Shown here: positions 1-8,714 of the stretch, piece by piece
Numbering within the stretch: the first letter of the stretch is position 1
Layout of the letters: each line of letters starts with the position of its first letter
Assembly (NCBI RefSeq): GCF_006874625.1
Contig: NZ_CP030034.1
Coordinates: 1,240,001 to 1,304,000, forward strand
Source of the DNA: Bdellovibrio sp. NC01
GTDB taxonomy: Bacteria > Bdellovibrionota > Bdellovibrionia > Bdellovibrionales > Bdellovibrionaceae
Reading direction: 5' to 3'
Length of the DNA stretch: 64,000 nt
The notes under the pieces: generated by a model
What the model saw: the letters and a program-made list of their open reading frames with translations, nothing else
Databases searched by the model: none
Told to the model about the DNA's origin: nothing
Translations under genes and position numbers: made by a program

Positions 1-2
1 AG

Positions 3-794
3 GATCCACTGGATATCACAGAAATCGCTTTTGCCGATCGTATTTACTCGATCGAAGAGCGTGCCTTCGGGCCTTCCAATATGGCGATGCCGCGTTGGGT
101 GTTTTACGACTGTGCAGTGATGCCGGGCTTTGTGGCGGGTTTTGCAGCTCGTCCGCGTGCACTTTCTAAAATGGTGCGCGAAGTCTTAGATCCTAAAAAG
201 CACCCAGCGACGAATTCTCCCATCAAAACTTCTGCGATTCTTAAACACATTGAGTCTTTGGATGAGATGGATTGGGTGCCTTTGTCGCTCTTTATCATCA
301 TTCCTACAATGCACAAGGGCGAATGGGTTGCGCACAACCTGTGCTCTGTGAACTCGCTTTTACCGAAGGAAGAGCAGTTTTACGGGCTTGGCTTCCTCTC
401 AAAAGCCTTTGGTCTGTGGTATGCCAATGTGGAGCAGTGTTCTGGGATGACTCAATGGGGCAGTCCAGCATTGAAACTCCACTCGCATTATGGGCATTTA
501 GAGGTGATTGGGGCTTACGCTCCGGTGCATTCTCATGCTAAAACTATTACTTATCGTGTACAGGTAAATACTCATTGCTGGGAAAAGTTCTTCAATAAAG
601 AGCCTGACCTTGCCTTCTTGGAAGCCTACGGTCCCACGGGATCATTTATTGATCCAAAGAGTGAAGACAGTATGGTCGACTTGCAAAGACGAATTGAGAT
701 GGAGCAAGGACCTTTCTTCTTAAGTGCAGGTGAAATTGCGCAAAAGAAGCTCGATGAAAAATTAATGATTTATAGATTGAAACAACAATACTAG
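3..794 (+). CDS. Hypothetical protein, 5' end outside the window
   Basis: The open frame runs without a stop from base 3, so the gene starts before the window. The first in-frame ATG (81) is probably internal, because upstream codons already read as ordinary protein. About 263 residues are visible. I recognise no family. The protein is soluble-looking, with no signal peptide in the visible part, and has a histidine-rich stretch (LKLHSHYGHLEVIGAYAPVH) near the middle and a charged helical C-terminus. The next gene begins 14 bp downstream on the same strand and may be cotranscribed. Function unknown. Confidence 0.75.
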   Translation, partial: DPLDITEIAFADRIYSIEERAFGPSNMAMPRWVFYDCAVMPGFVAGFAARPRALSKMVREVLDPKKHPATNSPIKTSAILKHIESLDEMDWVPLSLFIIIPTMHKGEWVAHNLCSVNSLLPKEEQFYGLGFLSKAFGLWYANVEQCSGMTQWGSPALKLHSHYGHLEVIGAYAPVHSHAKTITYRVQVNTHCWEKFFNKEPDLAFLEAYGPTGSFIDPKSEDSMVDLQRRIEMEQGPFFLSAGEIAQKKLDEKLMIYRLKQQY

Positions 795-808
795 ATAGGA
801 AGAAAAAA

Positions 809-1249
809 ATGACGATGAATACTCTGCCACCCGTCGCAAAATCTTTTTTTGCATTTTGTAAGAAGTGTGATGCTGATAGATACCACGTGGTACTAGCGCA
901 CACGACAGCGACGTCAGCAAAGATCAAATGTGAAATCTGTGGTTCACAAAAAACGTATTCTCTTCCTAAAGCACAAACTCGCACTGGCAAGCCATTGACG
1001 GGTGCTGCAGCGAAAAAACGTGAACAAACATTGAACTCACGCAAATCAAGCCACCGCAACGAATACGACATGTTGATGTCGAATGAAGGTGCTGCGACGG
1101 CTGCTTACAACATGAAGTCTAAGTTCGAAAAGAACACAAAACTTCAACATCCAAAATTCGGTTTGGGTTTCATCAAAGACGCAATGACAGACAAAATCGA
1201 AGTTGTGTTTGAAGATGAAGTAAGAACTTTGATTCACAACCGCGTATAG
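809..1249 (+). CDS. Zinc-ribbon protein with a C-terminal Tudor-like tail resembling that of PcrA/UvrD
   Basis: A 146-residue protein. Two CxxC pairs (C17/C20 and C41/C44) form a likely four-cysteine zinc ribbon. A basic linker rich in K, R and S follows. The last 35 residues begin LQHPKFGLGFIKDAM and run to a short beta-rich end. This pattern (HPKFGxG, then a V-V-F-x-D strand) resembles the small Tudor-like domain at the C-terminus of PcrA/UvrD helicases, which binds RNA polymerase. The neighbouring helicase, 87 bp downstream, appears to lack such a tail. A role as a nucleic-acid- or RNA-polymerase-binding accessory protein is an inference. A terminator separates the two genes. The start is supported by AGGAAG upstream of the ATG. 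Confidence 0.8.
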   Translation: MTMNTLPPVAKSFFAFCKKCDADRYHVVLAHTTATSAKIKCEICGSQKTYSLPKAQTRTGKPLTGAAAKKREQTLNSRKSSHRNEYDMLMSNEGAATAAYNMKSKFEKNTKLQHPKFGLGFIKDAMTDKIEVVFEDEVRTLIHNRV

Positions 1250-1271
1250 TTTGCGTCTGATAGTTCTTTGT

Positions 1272-1308
1272 AAAACGGTTGCAGGCTGAGGGGCTCGCAA
1301 CCGTTTTT
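1272..1308 (+). terminator. Rho-independent terminator after the zinc-ribbon gene
   Basis: An 11-bp perfect stem (AAAACGGTTGC pairing with GCAACCGTTTT) encloses a 14-nt loop and ends in a T-run. It lies between the zinc-ribbon gene and the helicase gene. Confidence 0.85.
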
Positions 1309-1336
1309 GATTTTTAGTTTTTGAGGGGAATGGTTT

Positions 1337-3349
1337 GTGGATTGGCTTAAAGGTTTAAATCCTGAACAGCAGAAAGCCGTTAAGCATAATTTCGGTCCAT
1401 TGTTGATCTTGGCGGGGGCCGGATCTGGCAAGACAACCGTTCTTGTTTCACGCACGGGACGTATGATTTCAGAAAGGGTCGCCAAGGCTCCAGAGATCTG
1501 CGTTTTGACGTTCACAAATAAAGCAGCTCGCGAATTAAAACACCGGGTCGGGCAGAAACTGGGTGGCGCGGGCGAAGGCTTGTGGGCGGGAACGTTCCAC
1601 TCTTTCGGTCTTCAGATTCTTCGTCGTTTTCACAAACATGCAGGTCTTTCACCGTACTTCGGGATCGTCGATCAAACGGATTGTAATGCCGTTTTGAAAG
1701 AACTCATCAAAGACATCAAAATTACTTCTAAAGATAAATTCGACATCGATAAAATTTTAACGATGATCAACGACAAGCGCACTGGTGTTGCGCCTGTACA
1801 CGAAGGCCAAGATGAATACCACGAAGTTGTGGAAGTGCTTGCGCCAAAGTTCGCCAAACGTTTGGAACACCTGGGTGTCGTCGACTTCGAAGGTCTTTTG
1901 ATTAAGCCTTTGCAGTTGTTTAAAGAACATCCTGAAATCTTAGAAAAAGTTCAGAATCAATTCTCTCAAGTCATGGTCGATGAGTTCCAGGATACCAACC
2001 GTATCCAAATGGATCTTATCCAACAAATCGTACGCACCCATAAAAACATCACTGTGGTTGGTGATGACGATCAGTCGATTTATGGCTGGCGTGGAGCGGA
2101 AGTAAAAAATATTTTGAACTTCCCCCACGAGAATAAGAACTGCGAAGTGATTAAGCTTGAACGCAACTATCGTTCTTCAGGTGAAATCTTGGCGGTGGCA
2201 AATGCTGCGATCTCGAAAAACAAAAATCGTCACGGTAAAGTTTTGAAAGCGGAAGCCGCACAAACGACCGGTGATCTTCCGGAAGTCTTCATTCTTGAAC
2301 GTGAAGAAGACGAATGTGAATTTGTTGTCAGCGAGATTCTGCATTGGCAGCGCGAAGGTTTTAAATTGAAAGACTTTGCCGTCCTTTATCGTTCGAACAC
2401 ACAAGGCGGCTTAATCGAGGGTTCGCTTCGTCGTGCCGGTATCGCCTATAATATTTCGGGCGGTACTTCGATCTTCGATCGTAAAGAGATCAAAGATATC
2501 ATGGCGTACTTGAAGCAGTCGTTTGCCCCGAATGAAGTGTCTCTGCGTCGGATCATCAATGTCCCTTCGCGTGGCATCGGGGATACGACAATCGAAAAGC
2601 TGACAGAGTTTTCGCAAAAACGTCGTGTCAGTTTCCTAGATGCTTGTCGCTTGTGGAAAGACGCTGAAATTCCCGATAAGACGGGCGAAGCCATCGAAGA
2701 TCTTTTAGGTTTTATCGAATGGTTGCCAAAACATCTTTTAGATTTCCCAGTGGGTTCTTCACCTGGAGCCAAGCTTGTCGAGATGTTCGATCAGCTTGGT
2801 TATAAAGAATACGTCTATGCAAGTGCCGCGGACCCAGCAGGGGCTGAGAAAAAATGGATGGTCGTCGAAATCCTAGGTCGTATCCTTGATGCCTACTTAG
2901 GACGTCGTGCTTACGAAGTTGAATACATCAAATCGTTCGTCGATTCGATGATGCTTCGTGATGATTTGAATGATGAAGAAGAAGATAAAAACAAAGTCCA
3001 ACTGATGACGTTACATGCATCGAAAGGTTTGGAATTCCCGATCGTAATTCTTGCTGGCATCGAAGAAGATCTTCTGCCACATAAAAACTTAGGATCGGAT
3101 ATTGATGAAGAACGTCGTTTGTTCTACGTTGGTGTGACTCGTGCGAAAAAGCGCTTGATCATGTCACGCTGTCAGCAGCGTAAAAAGAATGGCGTGGTCA
3201 GACCGTCTGTGCCGTCACGTTTCTTGCTTGAAATTCCAACAGAGCTTTATAAAGAATATCCACTCGGCGCTCGGCCGGTCAGTGGCCAGGCTCGCGAGGA
3301 TTTGGTTTCAAGTTTCCTCTCAAAATTAGATAGCAAAATTAATAAATAG
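1337..3349 (+). CDS. UvrD/Rep-family superfamily 1 DNA helicase
   Basis: A 670-residue ATP-dependent 3'-5' DNA helicase of the UvrD/Rep/PcrA family. Visible motifs in order: Walker A GAGSGKTT (residues 27-34), motif Ia FTNKAARE, Walker B VDEFQDT (about 215-221), motif III GDDDQSIYGWRGA, motif IV ERNYRSS, motif V TLHASKGLEF and motif VI YVGVTRAKKRL (about 597-607). The order is complete, so an active enzyme in DNA repair or replication restart is expected. The C-terminus ends soon after motif VI and lacks the usual PcrA Tudor-like tail, which makes the protein more Rep-like. The start is GTG, with GAGGGG eight bases upstream; the nearby ATG at 1330 is out of frame and closes quickly. uvrD, rep and pcrA are not separable by eye. 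Confidence 0.95.
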   Translation: MDWLKGLNPEQQKAVKHNFGPLLILAGAGSGKTTVLVSRTGRMISERVAKAPEICVLTFTNKAARELKHRVGQKLGGAGEGLWAGTFHSFGLQILRRFHKHAGLSPYFGIVDQTDCNAVLKELIKDIKITSKDKFDIDKILTMINDKRTGVAPVHEGQDEYHEVVEVLAPKFAKRLEHLGVVDFEGLLIKPLQLFKEHPEILEKVQNQFSQVMVDEFQDTNRIQMDLIQQIVRTHKNITVVGDDDQSIYGWRGAEVKNILNFPHENKNCEVIKLERNYRSSGEILAVANAAISKNKNRHGKVLKAEAAQTTGDLPEVFILEREEDECEFVVSEILHWQREGFKLKDFAVLYRSNTQGGLIEGSLRRAGIAYNISGGTSIFDRKEIKDIMAYLKQSFAPNEVSLRRIINVPSRGIGDTTIEKLTEFSQKRRVSFLDACRLWKDAEIPDKTGEAIEDLLGFIEWLPKHLLDFPVGSSPGAKLVEMFDQLGYKEYVYASAADPAGAEKKWMVVEILGRILDAYLGRRAYEVEYIKSFVDSMMLRDDLNDEEEDKNKVQLMTLHASKGLEFPIVILAGIEEDLLPHKNLGSDIDEERRLFYVGVTRAKKRLIMSRCQQRKKNGVVRPSVPSRFLLEIPTELYKEYPLGARPVSGQAREDLVSSFLSKLDSKINK

Positions 3350-3470
3350 ATCCATTTGAGACACTCTTCTGCAATGTCATGAAGAGTGCGCTCACTCTGT
3401 GGGAAGAAGATCCTGGATATGTTTAAATGGTAGAGTGTTTACCCCGATAAAATAGCAGGGGGATGCTGCC

Positions 3471-5162
3471 ATGAACTTCCGGATCGTACTTGTTCTGTTA
3501 ATGGTTTTGCCATTGCAAGCTCATGCATTAGAAGGAACCTATAAAGTCGGCGACAAACTGCTTGGTGTCGATGATCGAGAACGCATTCGCATGAATGAGG
3601 AAGCGAATAAGTCGGGTCTTTATAAAGATAAGCTTCCGACGACTCCTGCTGAACAAACGCCAGCGGGCAATCAGGGTTCTGGAGCGCAATCAGCGCCGCA
3701 AAATACTTCAAATCAACAAGTTGATAATTCCGGTGGTGGAACTACTCCGCAGCAGCAAGCGGCGCCCGAATATTATAATAACGCTGATGGTGTTACCAAA
3801 ACGCACATCGAATCGGGTGAAATCGTTTTGCGCGATGACGGCGGTGGCCCTCGCACTTCAAGTAATCCGCAACCTCCACAACAAGATGCCTCGGCCGCGC
3901 CACAACAACGCGAACCTTCTGCTCAGCAGATGGAAGGGCAGAATACCGAAGCCGCGACACCTGAAGTTGCTGCGGAAGCTCCTGCTGCCAGTGACAAAAC
4001 AAATGTGGATGTGAAGCAAGCGGATGGCGAAGTTAAAAAAGAAGCGGCGGCTCGTGATGGCTCGGCTCACAATCAGATTATGCAAGCGACGACAAGTTTG
4101 ATGGGGCTTCCGGCAAGAGCAGCCAGCGTGGGTTTGCATTTTCCGGGTGAAGCAAAATTAAAGTCCGTACAGGCCGCGTATAAAAAAGCTTATGAAAGCT
4201 GCGGTGTGGATAAGCCACGTGCGACGTTCTTTTGTATGGAAGAAACAAATCCAAATATTCAAAGCACTTTGCAAACTGTGAATATGATTATGGCGGGTGC
4301 ATCAGCCATCGCAGTGAAAGATGCTTGCAGTAATATGGCCAAAGCACTGCAAGTGGCACAAACCGGTCTGACAGCCTACACGACCGCTTGTACAATTTTA
4401 AAAGTGAAGTGCGAATCGTCCTGCGGATCAAGCTTGAAAGCCTTGCAGGGAATTCAAGAAGCCGTGAGTGGTGCCGCCACATGTGAATTTGTTACGACTG
4501 TGGATCAGCAATTAAGCTGTCAAGCTTATCAAAAAGAGTACGTGGGCTTAGTTAAACAAACGATGATGGGTCTGAAGAAAGAAATGGGCATTGAGTCGCA
4601 AGGTTCAACAGCCCAATATAATAAAACTTGCGCCGTTGACTATATGAAATCTTTGGCGTCGGCAGGTCTTGGTATCATGCAAATCGTAAACTCCGCGAAG
4701 CAAGCCAATCAGTGTGAGGATAAATCAAGTGGGACATCGACGGCTGGCAGTTCCTCAGCGGCAGGTTCTGCGACAGCGGCCACGACAACAAGTGCGGCGA
4801 CGTCAACTCAAGCGACGGGTACTGCGGAAGATTTAGCGGCTGCACGTGGTATTTCAACAACGCCGACATCATCTTTGCAAACGATTGAAGCCGTGCAAGC
4901 CACAGATCCAAAAATGACAAAAGGCCCGCAAGTCACGGCACCTTCAGAGCCTGTAAAAACAAAAGAACAGCTGGAGGCCGAAAATCCATACCGAGCTTAT
5001 TTGCCCGGTGGTTCAAAAGCGATGAAGACTGCACGTGATCCCGCTGCGGAAGAATTCGCATTATGGCGCAAAGAGGTCACTCCTGCGAATGGCAAAACCA
5101 ATTTTACGAAGATGCAGGAAAATTTCACCAGTCAGCGTAAGACTTTGTTTGATGCTGATTAG
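3471..5162 (+). CDS. Secreted Q/A/T-rich protein with a cysteine-rich core
   Basis: A 563-residue protein with a clear signal peptide (hydrophobic LVLLMVLPLQAHA, cleavage near residue 20). Residues about 55-200 are low complexity, rich in Q, P, A, S and E. The central part (about 205-420) is helical and carries more than a dozen cysteines, which suggests disulfide-bonded folding in the periplasm or outside the cell. A second A/S/T-rich linker follows (about 425-470). I recognise no family. AGGGGG lies eight bases before the ATG. It is a single gene, and the next gene converges on it with a 4-bp overlap at the 3' ends. Confidence 0.8.
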   Translation: MNFRIVLVLLMVLPLQAHALEGTYKVGDKLLGVDDRERIRMNEEANKSGLYKDKLPTTPAEQTPAGNQGSGAQSAPQNTSNQQVDNSGGGTTPQQQAAPEYYNNADGVTKTHIESGEIVLRDDGGGPRTSSNPQPPQQDASAAPQQREPSAQQMEGQNTEAATPEVAAEAPAASDKTNVDVKQADGEVKKEAAARDGSAHNQIMQATTSLMGLPARAASVGLHFPGEAKLKSVQAAYKKAYESCGVDKPRATFFCMEETNPNIQSTLQTVNMIMAGASAIAVKDACSNMAKALQVAQTGLTAYTTACTILKVKCESSCGSSLKALQGIQEAVSGAATCEFVTTVDQQLSCQAYQKEYVGLVKQTMMGLKKEMGIESQGSTAQYNKTCAVDYMKSLASAGLGIMQIVNSAKQANQCEDKSSGTSTAGSSSAAGSATAATTTSAATSTQATGTAEDLAAARGISTTPTSSLQTIEAVQATDPKMTKGPQVTAPSEPVKTKEQLEAENPYRAYLPGGSKAMKTARDPAAEEFALWRKEVTPANGKTNFTKMQENFTSQRKTLFDAD

Positions 5163-5764
5163 GTCTTCGTCTTATCCATCCACAAAAGCATTTCTAAGTC
5201 AGAGCTTAATATCTGCTTCTTAAGCTCAGCTCTGACTTTTTCTTGATCTTGCTTTTTTCTGTTCTGGCTTAATTTAAATTTTCCTTCGATCGTTTCAATG
5301 TGGATCTTAATGCCGGTAATATGTTTCACCAGTTGTTCACGAAACTTAAGCGGCAGATCATAGTTCCATTGAGTGTGATTGCGCTTTTCAAACGCAGTCA
5401 CCGAAGCAGATAAGATATCTTCGATACCGCTAAAGTCTTTTACAAGTTCGATGTTACCGCGCACTTCGATGGCGGCATAATTCCATGTCGGCACTTCCAT
5501 CTTGGATTCGTACCATTCGGGCGAGATATAACGATCGGGGCCTTTAAAAGATACCAACACCGATTTGTCGTGAAGGCCTTGAGTCTGCGGGTTCATATTG
5601 GCGATGTGACCGATAAGATCGCCATTGTCCGTCATCACGAAGGGCAGGTGACTGATTTGCGGCTCGTTGTTTTCAACCGTGATCATCATTCCTAAAGGAT
5701 AGTGAGCAATAAACTCGCTCAGTAAACCGGTGTCGTCGACGTTAAAGGCTGAGGGTCTGTACAT
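5159..5764 (-). CDS. paiB: PaiB-like FMN-binding protein
   Basis: A 201-residue protein of the PaiB family (FMN-binding split barrel, often named negative transcriptional regulator). Family features seen: the N-terminal MYRPSAF, HLPFV, the stretch SFKGPDRYISPEWYESK, and the motif VPTWNYAAIEVRG near residue 90. In Bacillus, PaiB acts alongside the acetyltransferase PaiA. Here the gene overlaps the 3' end of a GNAT acetyltransferase gene by 23 bp on the same strand, so the two are surely cotranscribed and translationally coupled. The divergent MocR-type regulator suggests shared control through the inverted repeat in the intergenic space. The exact substrate is unknown. Confidence 0.9.
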   Translation of the reverse strand: MYRPSAFNVDDTGLLSEFIAHYPLGMMITVENNEPQISHLPFVMTDNGDLIGHIANMNPQTQGLHDKSVLVSFKGPDRYISPEWYESKMEVPTWNYAAIEVRGNIELVKDFSGIEDILSASVTAFEKRNHTQWNYDLPLKFREQLVKHITGIKIHIETIEGKFKLSQNRKKQDQEKVRAELKKQILSSDLEMLLWMDKTKT

Positions 5765-6377
5765 CGTACTTCCTTAAATAACCGTGCAGAGTTTTTTTGA
5801 CGTTTTCCCACTCAGTATCGATGATCGAATAGCAGTGATAATCGCGTTTCCGTCCATCAGGTAAAAGCATGTAATTGCGCATTTCGCCTTCGAACTTTGC
5901 CCCCAGGCGTTTTACTGCGCGTTGCGAATTAAAATTCAAACAGTCGACTTTGAAACTCACTCGCAAGCAGCCCAGTTGTTCGAACGCATGTTGCAACATC
6001 AGAAGTTTGCTTTCGGTATTGATGTGCGTTTTATGAAACTCAATCCCGATACGCGTACGTCCAATATCTAAATTGCGATTCTTGCGGTTTAGATGCAGAT
6101 AATTGCTATAACCGACAGCTTCGCCTGTGCGTTTGTCGATGATGGCAAAGCCGTTTTCAAGTTGCAGTTCTCGGGATTTTAAACAATGCCTAATTTCTTT
6201 TTCGACATCAGCGGGATGTACGCAGCCGCCGTAATCGTCCACAAAGTGCTGGGGAAACAACACATGCCGTGACAGGCTTTCTAAGTGTTGCAGACCAATG
6301 GGTTCAAGGCGAGTCGCCAGGCCTTCTAAAGTGACTGGGGCGGACCAAGGATCGGTGAAGACTTGATTGTTTTCCAT
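5742..6377 (-). CDS. GNAT-family N-acetyltransferase (RimJ/RimL type)
   Basis: A 211-residue acetyltransferase resembling the RimJ/RimL branch of GNAT enzymes, which transfer acetyl from acetyl-CoA to an amine. It shows the usual core: an N-terminal LEPIGLQHLESL segment, a conserved strand FAIIDKRTGEAVGYSNY, the acetyl-CoA region GRTRIGIEFHKTHINTESK and the C-terminal NFNSQRAVKRLGAKFEG motif. It is the first gene of a two-gene unit with paiB. The start lies 65 bp from the divergent MocR-type gene. The substrate cannot be read from sequence; small amines are a guess from the PaiB neighbour. Confidence 0.92.
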   Translation of the reverse strand: MENNQVFTDPWSAPVTLEGLATRLEPIGLQHLESLSRHVLFPQHFVDDYGGCVHPADVEKEIRHCLKSRELQLENGFAIIDKRTGEAVGYSNYLHLNRKNRNLDIGRTRIGIEFHKTHINTESKLLMLQHAFEQLGCLRVSFKVDCLNFNSQRAVKRLGAKFEGEMRNYMLLPDGRKRDYHCYSIIDTEWENVKKTLHGYLRKYDVQTLSL

Positions 6378-6397
6378 GTTCTTGTTTTAGCGAATTA

Positions 6398-6442
6398 CTG
6401 GTATAGTAAGAATAACCAGAAAATAATTAAGGACTATACCAG
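6398..6442. promoter_or_regulatory. Inverted repeat between the GNAT and MocR genes, likely MocR operator
   Basis: Two perfect 10-bp arms, CTGGTATAGT (6398-6407) and ACTATACCAG (6433-6442), are separated by 25 bp. The right arm abuts the MocR start codon and overlaps the spacer after its AAGGA ribosome-binding site. MocR/PdxR-type regulators commonly bind such repeats in divergent promoter regions. Binding here is inferred. Confidence 0.7.
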
Positions 6443-7867
6443 ATGGCCAGCGCGACAAAGTACCAACGAATCTATGATCGTTTTTTAAACGAAATCAAAG
6501 AGGGCGTTTTAAAATCGGGCGAACGCATTCCCTCGACACGTGACCTTGCTAAAACGCATCGTTGTCACCGCTTAACCGTCATGAACGCGCTTCAGTCATT
6601 GGTTGCCGAAGGGTGGTTGGAAGCGCGGGAAAAGTCACACTATTTTGTTTCAGAAAAAACACCGATTACAAATTCACTGAAACAGGCAAAGTTGACGGCG
6701 AAGGTGCCAAAATTCCGTCTGAGTAAACCGGGCTTTTCACTGCGCGAAGAAAAAGCCAAACATCGCATTGAGTTTTGGGGCGGCCAACCCGATCTGCGTT
6801 TGTTTCCAATGAACGAGTTTCGTTTAATATGTGCAGACTCTTTAAAGCGGGTGAAACCTGAGCTTTTGAATTATGGTTCGTTTGAAGGGCTTGAGGTCTT
6901 TCGTGCACAAGTTGCGGATTACTTCCGTCGCAGTCGTTCACTGACAGACAAAAGTTATTTGATTACGAATGGCTCGCAAGAAGGAATTTATTTGATTGCA
7001 CAGGCGTTGCTAAATCCGGGGGACGCGATTGCGGTTGAAGCAAAAGGCTATGCTCCGGTGTGGGGCTTATTTGAAAATCTCGGATTGCAGATTGTTCCGA
7101 TTTCAGTCGATGAAGAGGGACTGAATACCGAGGAGTTAGAAAAAGCGATTTCTGCGAAGAAGATCAAAATGGTCTATGTGACGCCACTTCATCAATACCC
7201 AACGACCGTGACTTTAAGCCCGCGTCGTCGTCAGCATTTGTTGCAGCTAGCAGAAAAACATCAAATGCCCATTCTTGAAGACGATTACGATCATGAATGT
7301 CATTACCTTAGTCCTCCTCCGGCACCACTTGCGACGCAAAGTTCGTACGCGATTTATATCGCAAGCTTTTCAAAAATCTTATTTCCGGGTTCACGCTTGG
7401 GTGTGATCGCATGTCATGAAAGTTTGCTGAAGCCTTTGGCTGAACAAAAATATCTAGTATCGCGACAGACTGATGCCATTGCGCAATTAGCATTGGCAGC
7501 CTGGATGAAAGAGGGCGGCTTTGAAAAACACGTGCGTCGAATGACTCGCGCCTATGAAAAAAGATTCTTTCTGATGCAAGAGCACTTGAAGCAAATAAAG
7601 GCAGAACACGACATCTCGTGGTATCAGCCCAACGGCGGCTTATGTTATTGGGTGAATCTGCATACGAACTCGCGCCTTGTTGCCGAGGATGCCAGTCAGA
7701 AGGGCTATTTCTTTCAGAATGAAAAATCGAGTGATTTTAATAAAAAGGACGGCACTCATCTGCGTATTGGTTTTGCCTGTGTGAACGATGACGAAATTGC
7801 TGAAGGAATGCAGGCCCTAGGGCAGATTTTAAAGAAACGTAAAACTAAAACTTCCAACTTAAAATAA
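6443..7867 (+). CDS. MocR/PdxR-type transcriptional regulator (GntR HTH fused to aminotransferase fold)
   Basis: A 474-residue fusion. Residues about 5-75 form a GntR winged helix (YDRFLNEIKEGVLKSGERIP, then STRDLAKTHRCHRLTVMNAL). Residues about 110-465 form a class I aminotransferase-like domain. The PLP-lysine region is seen in IASFSKILFPGSRLG, and LEDDYDHECHY and NGSQEGIYLIAQAL are typical family motifs. These proteins usually use PLP to sense a ligand rather than to transaminate. Target genes are inferred to be the divergent GNAT-paiB pair, with the inverted repeat as operator. The 3' end overlaps the convergent outer-membrane protein gene by 23 bp. Confidence 0.93.
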   Translation: MASATKYQRIYDRFLNEIKEGVLKSGERIPSTRDLAKTHRCHRLTVMNALQSLVAEGWLEAREKSHYFVSEKTPITNSLKQAKLTAKVPKFRLSKPGFSLREEKAKHRIEFWGGQPDLRLFPMNEFRLICADSLKRVKPELLNYGSFEGLEVFRAQVADYFRRSRSLTDKSYLITNGSQEGIYLIAQALLNPGDAIAVEAKGYAPVWGLFENLGLQIVPISVDEEGLNTEELEKAISAKKIKMVYVTPLHQYPTTVTLSPRRRQHLLQLAEKHQMPILEDDYDHECHYLSPPPAPLATQSSYAIYIASFSKILFPGSRLGVIACHESLLKPLAEQKYLVSRQTDAIAQLALAAWMKEGGFEKHVRRMTRAYEKRFFLMQEHLKQIKAEHDISWYQPNGGLCYWVNLHTNSRLVAEDASQKGYFFQNEKSSDFNKKDGTHLRIGFACVNDDEIAEGMQALGQILKKRKTKTSNLK

Positions 7868-8714
7868 GAGGACTTAAAAAATACTGACCCCAGCGGTCCT
7901 TTTCAAGGTAAGGGGAAACATATTTAAAGTTTCCCTGCCAGAAGCCCCATTTCAAAGCCAGCGACCATTCTTGGCGATAGGGGCGTTCATCTTTGTATAA
8001 CTGACTGTAGGTTTGAAAAACCAAACGGTTTTCAGCAGCAAAAGAAAAATTATCACTGAATGGCCAAACGAAAGAAGTTTGAATAGTGTAGTCCTCCATG
8101 ACAATACTTCGATCGTAGTACACCGTCGATAGCAGAAAATCGTTCCACAGATAACCAAGCCCCACAGAACCCGCACCGTATGTGCCTTCTTTTCTTTCGC
8201 CAAAACGATCCCAATCATCAGGGGAAGCGACCATTTCGTGAATGGTGCGATAGATGTCGTCAGCGTGATAATTACCAAAGAAATCGCCTTCAAATGATAA
8301 TTCAAACTTCATCCGCCCTATGAGGCGACTGTAAGAAATTTGTAAAGCAAGCCACTCGGCCAACACACCTTCGGGCTGTGGTAAATCTTCTTGATCAAAA
8401 CGAGTTTTAATAATGGGTGTCAGCAGGCGTGAACCCAGAATGACGGCAAAAGCTTCGGGTGTTGGATCAGACGGATGAGCTTTTGTTTGTAGATTGCGAT
8501 AGTAAGCAAGATTTGAAGAAAAGGTCAGAAGCTTGTCGGTCTGACCAATCCAATCGTTATTGTGAATTTCAAAAAGAAAACTGGGATCGGCTAAATATAA
8601 AGTTCCGGCATCACCAATCGCTGTACTGGGAGTATTGGGTAAGCCCCAGTCGGCAGCAGTTAGGAATAAAGCAAGTATCAATAAACCAAGGACCTGCTTT
8701 ACTCTTTTCATCAT
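7845..8714 (-). CDS. Predicted outer-membrane beta-barrel protein
   Basis: A 289-residue protein with a signal peptide (VLGLLILALFLTAA). It has alternating hydrophobic/polar beta strands rich in Y, W and F, and a C-terminal aromatic residue (LILSWKF), the usual sorting signal of an outer-membrane barrel. The segment FEIHNNDWIGQTDKLLTFSS, soon after the signal peptide, faintly resembles the start of LpxR-type lipid A deacylases, but I do not see enough to assign that. The start ATG overlaps the stop of the upstream pseudouridine synthase gene (ATGA), so the two are translationally coupled. Confidence 0.75.
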   Translation of the reverse strand: MMKRVKQVLGLLILALFLTAADWGLPNTPSTAIGDAGTLYLADPSFLFEIHNNDWIGQTDKLLTFSSNLAYYRNLQTKAHPSDPTPEAFAVILGSRLLTPIIKTRFDQEDLPQPEGVLAEWLALQISYSRLIGRMKFELSFEGDFFGNYHADDIYRTIHEMVASPDDWDRFGERKEGTYGAGSVGLGYLWNDFLLSTVYYDRSIVMEDYTIQTSFVWPFSDNFSFAAENRLVFQTYSQLYKDERPYRQEWSLALKWGFWQGNFKYVSPYLEKDRWGQYFLSPLILSWKF

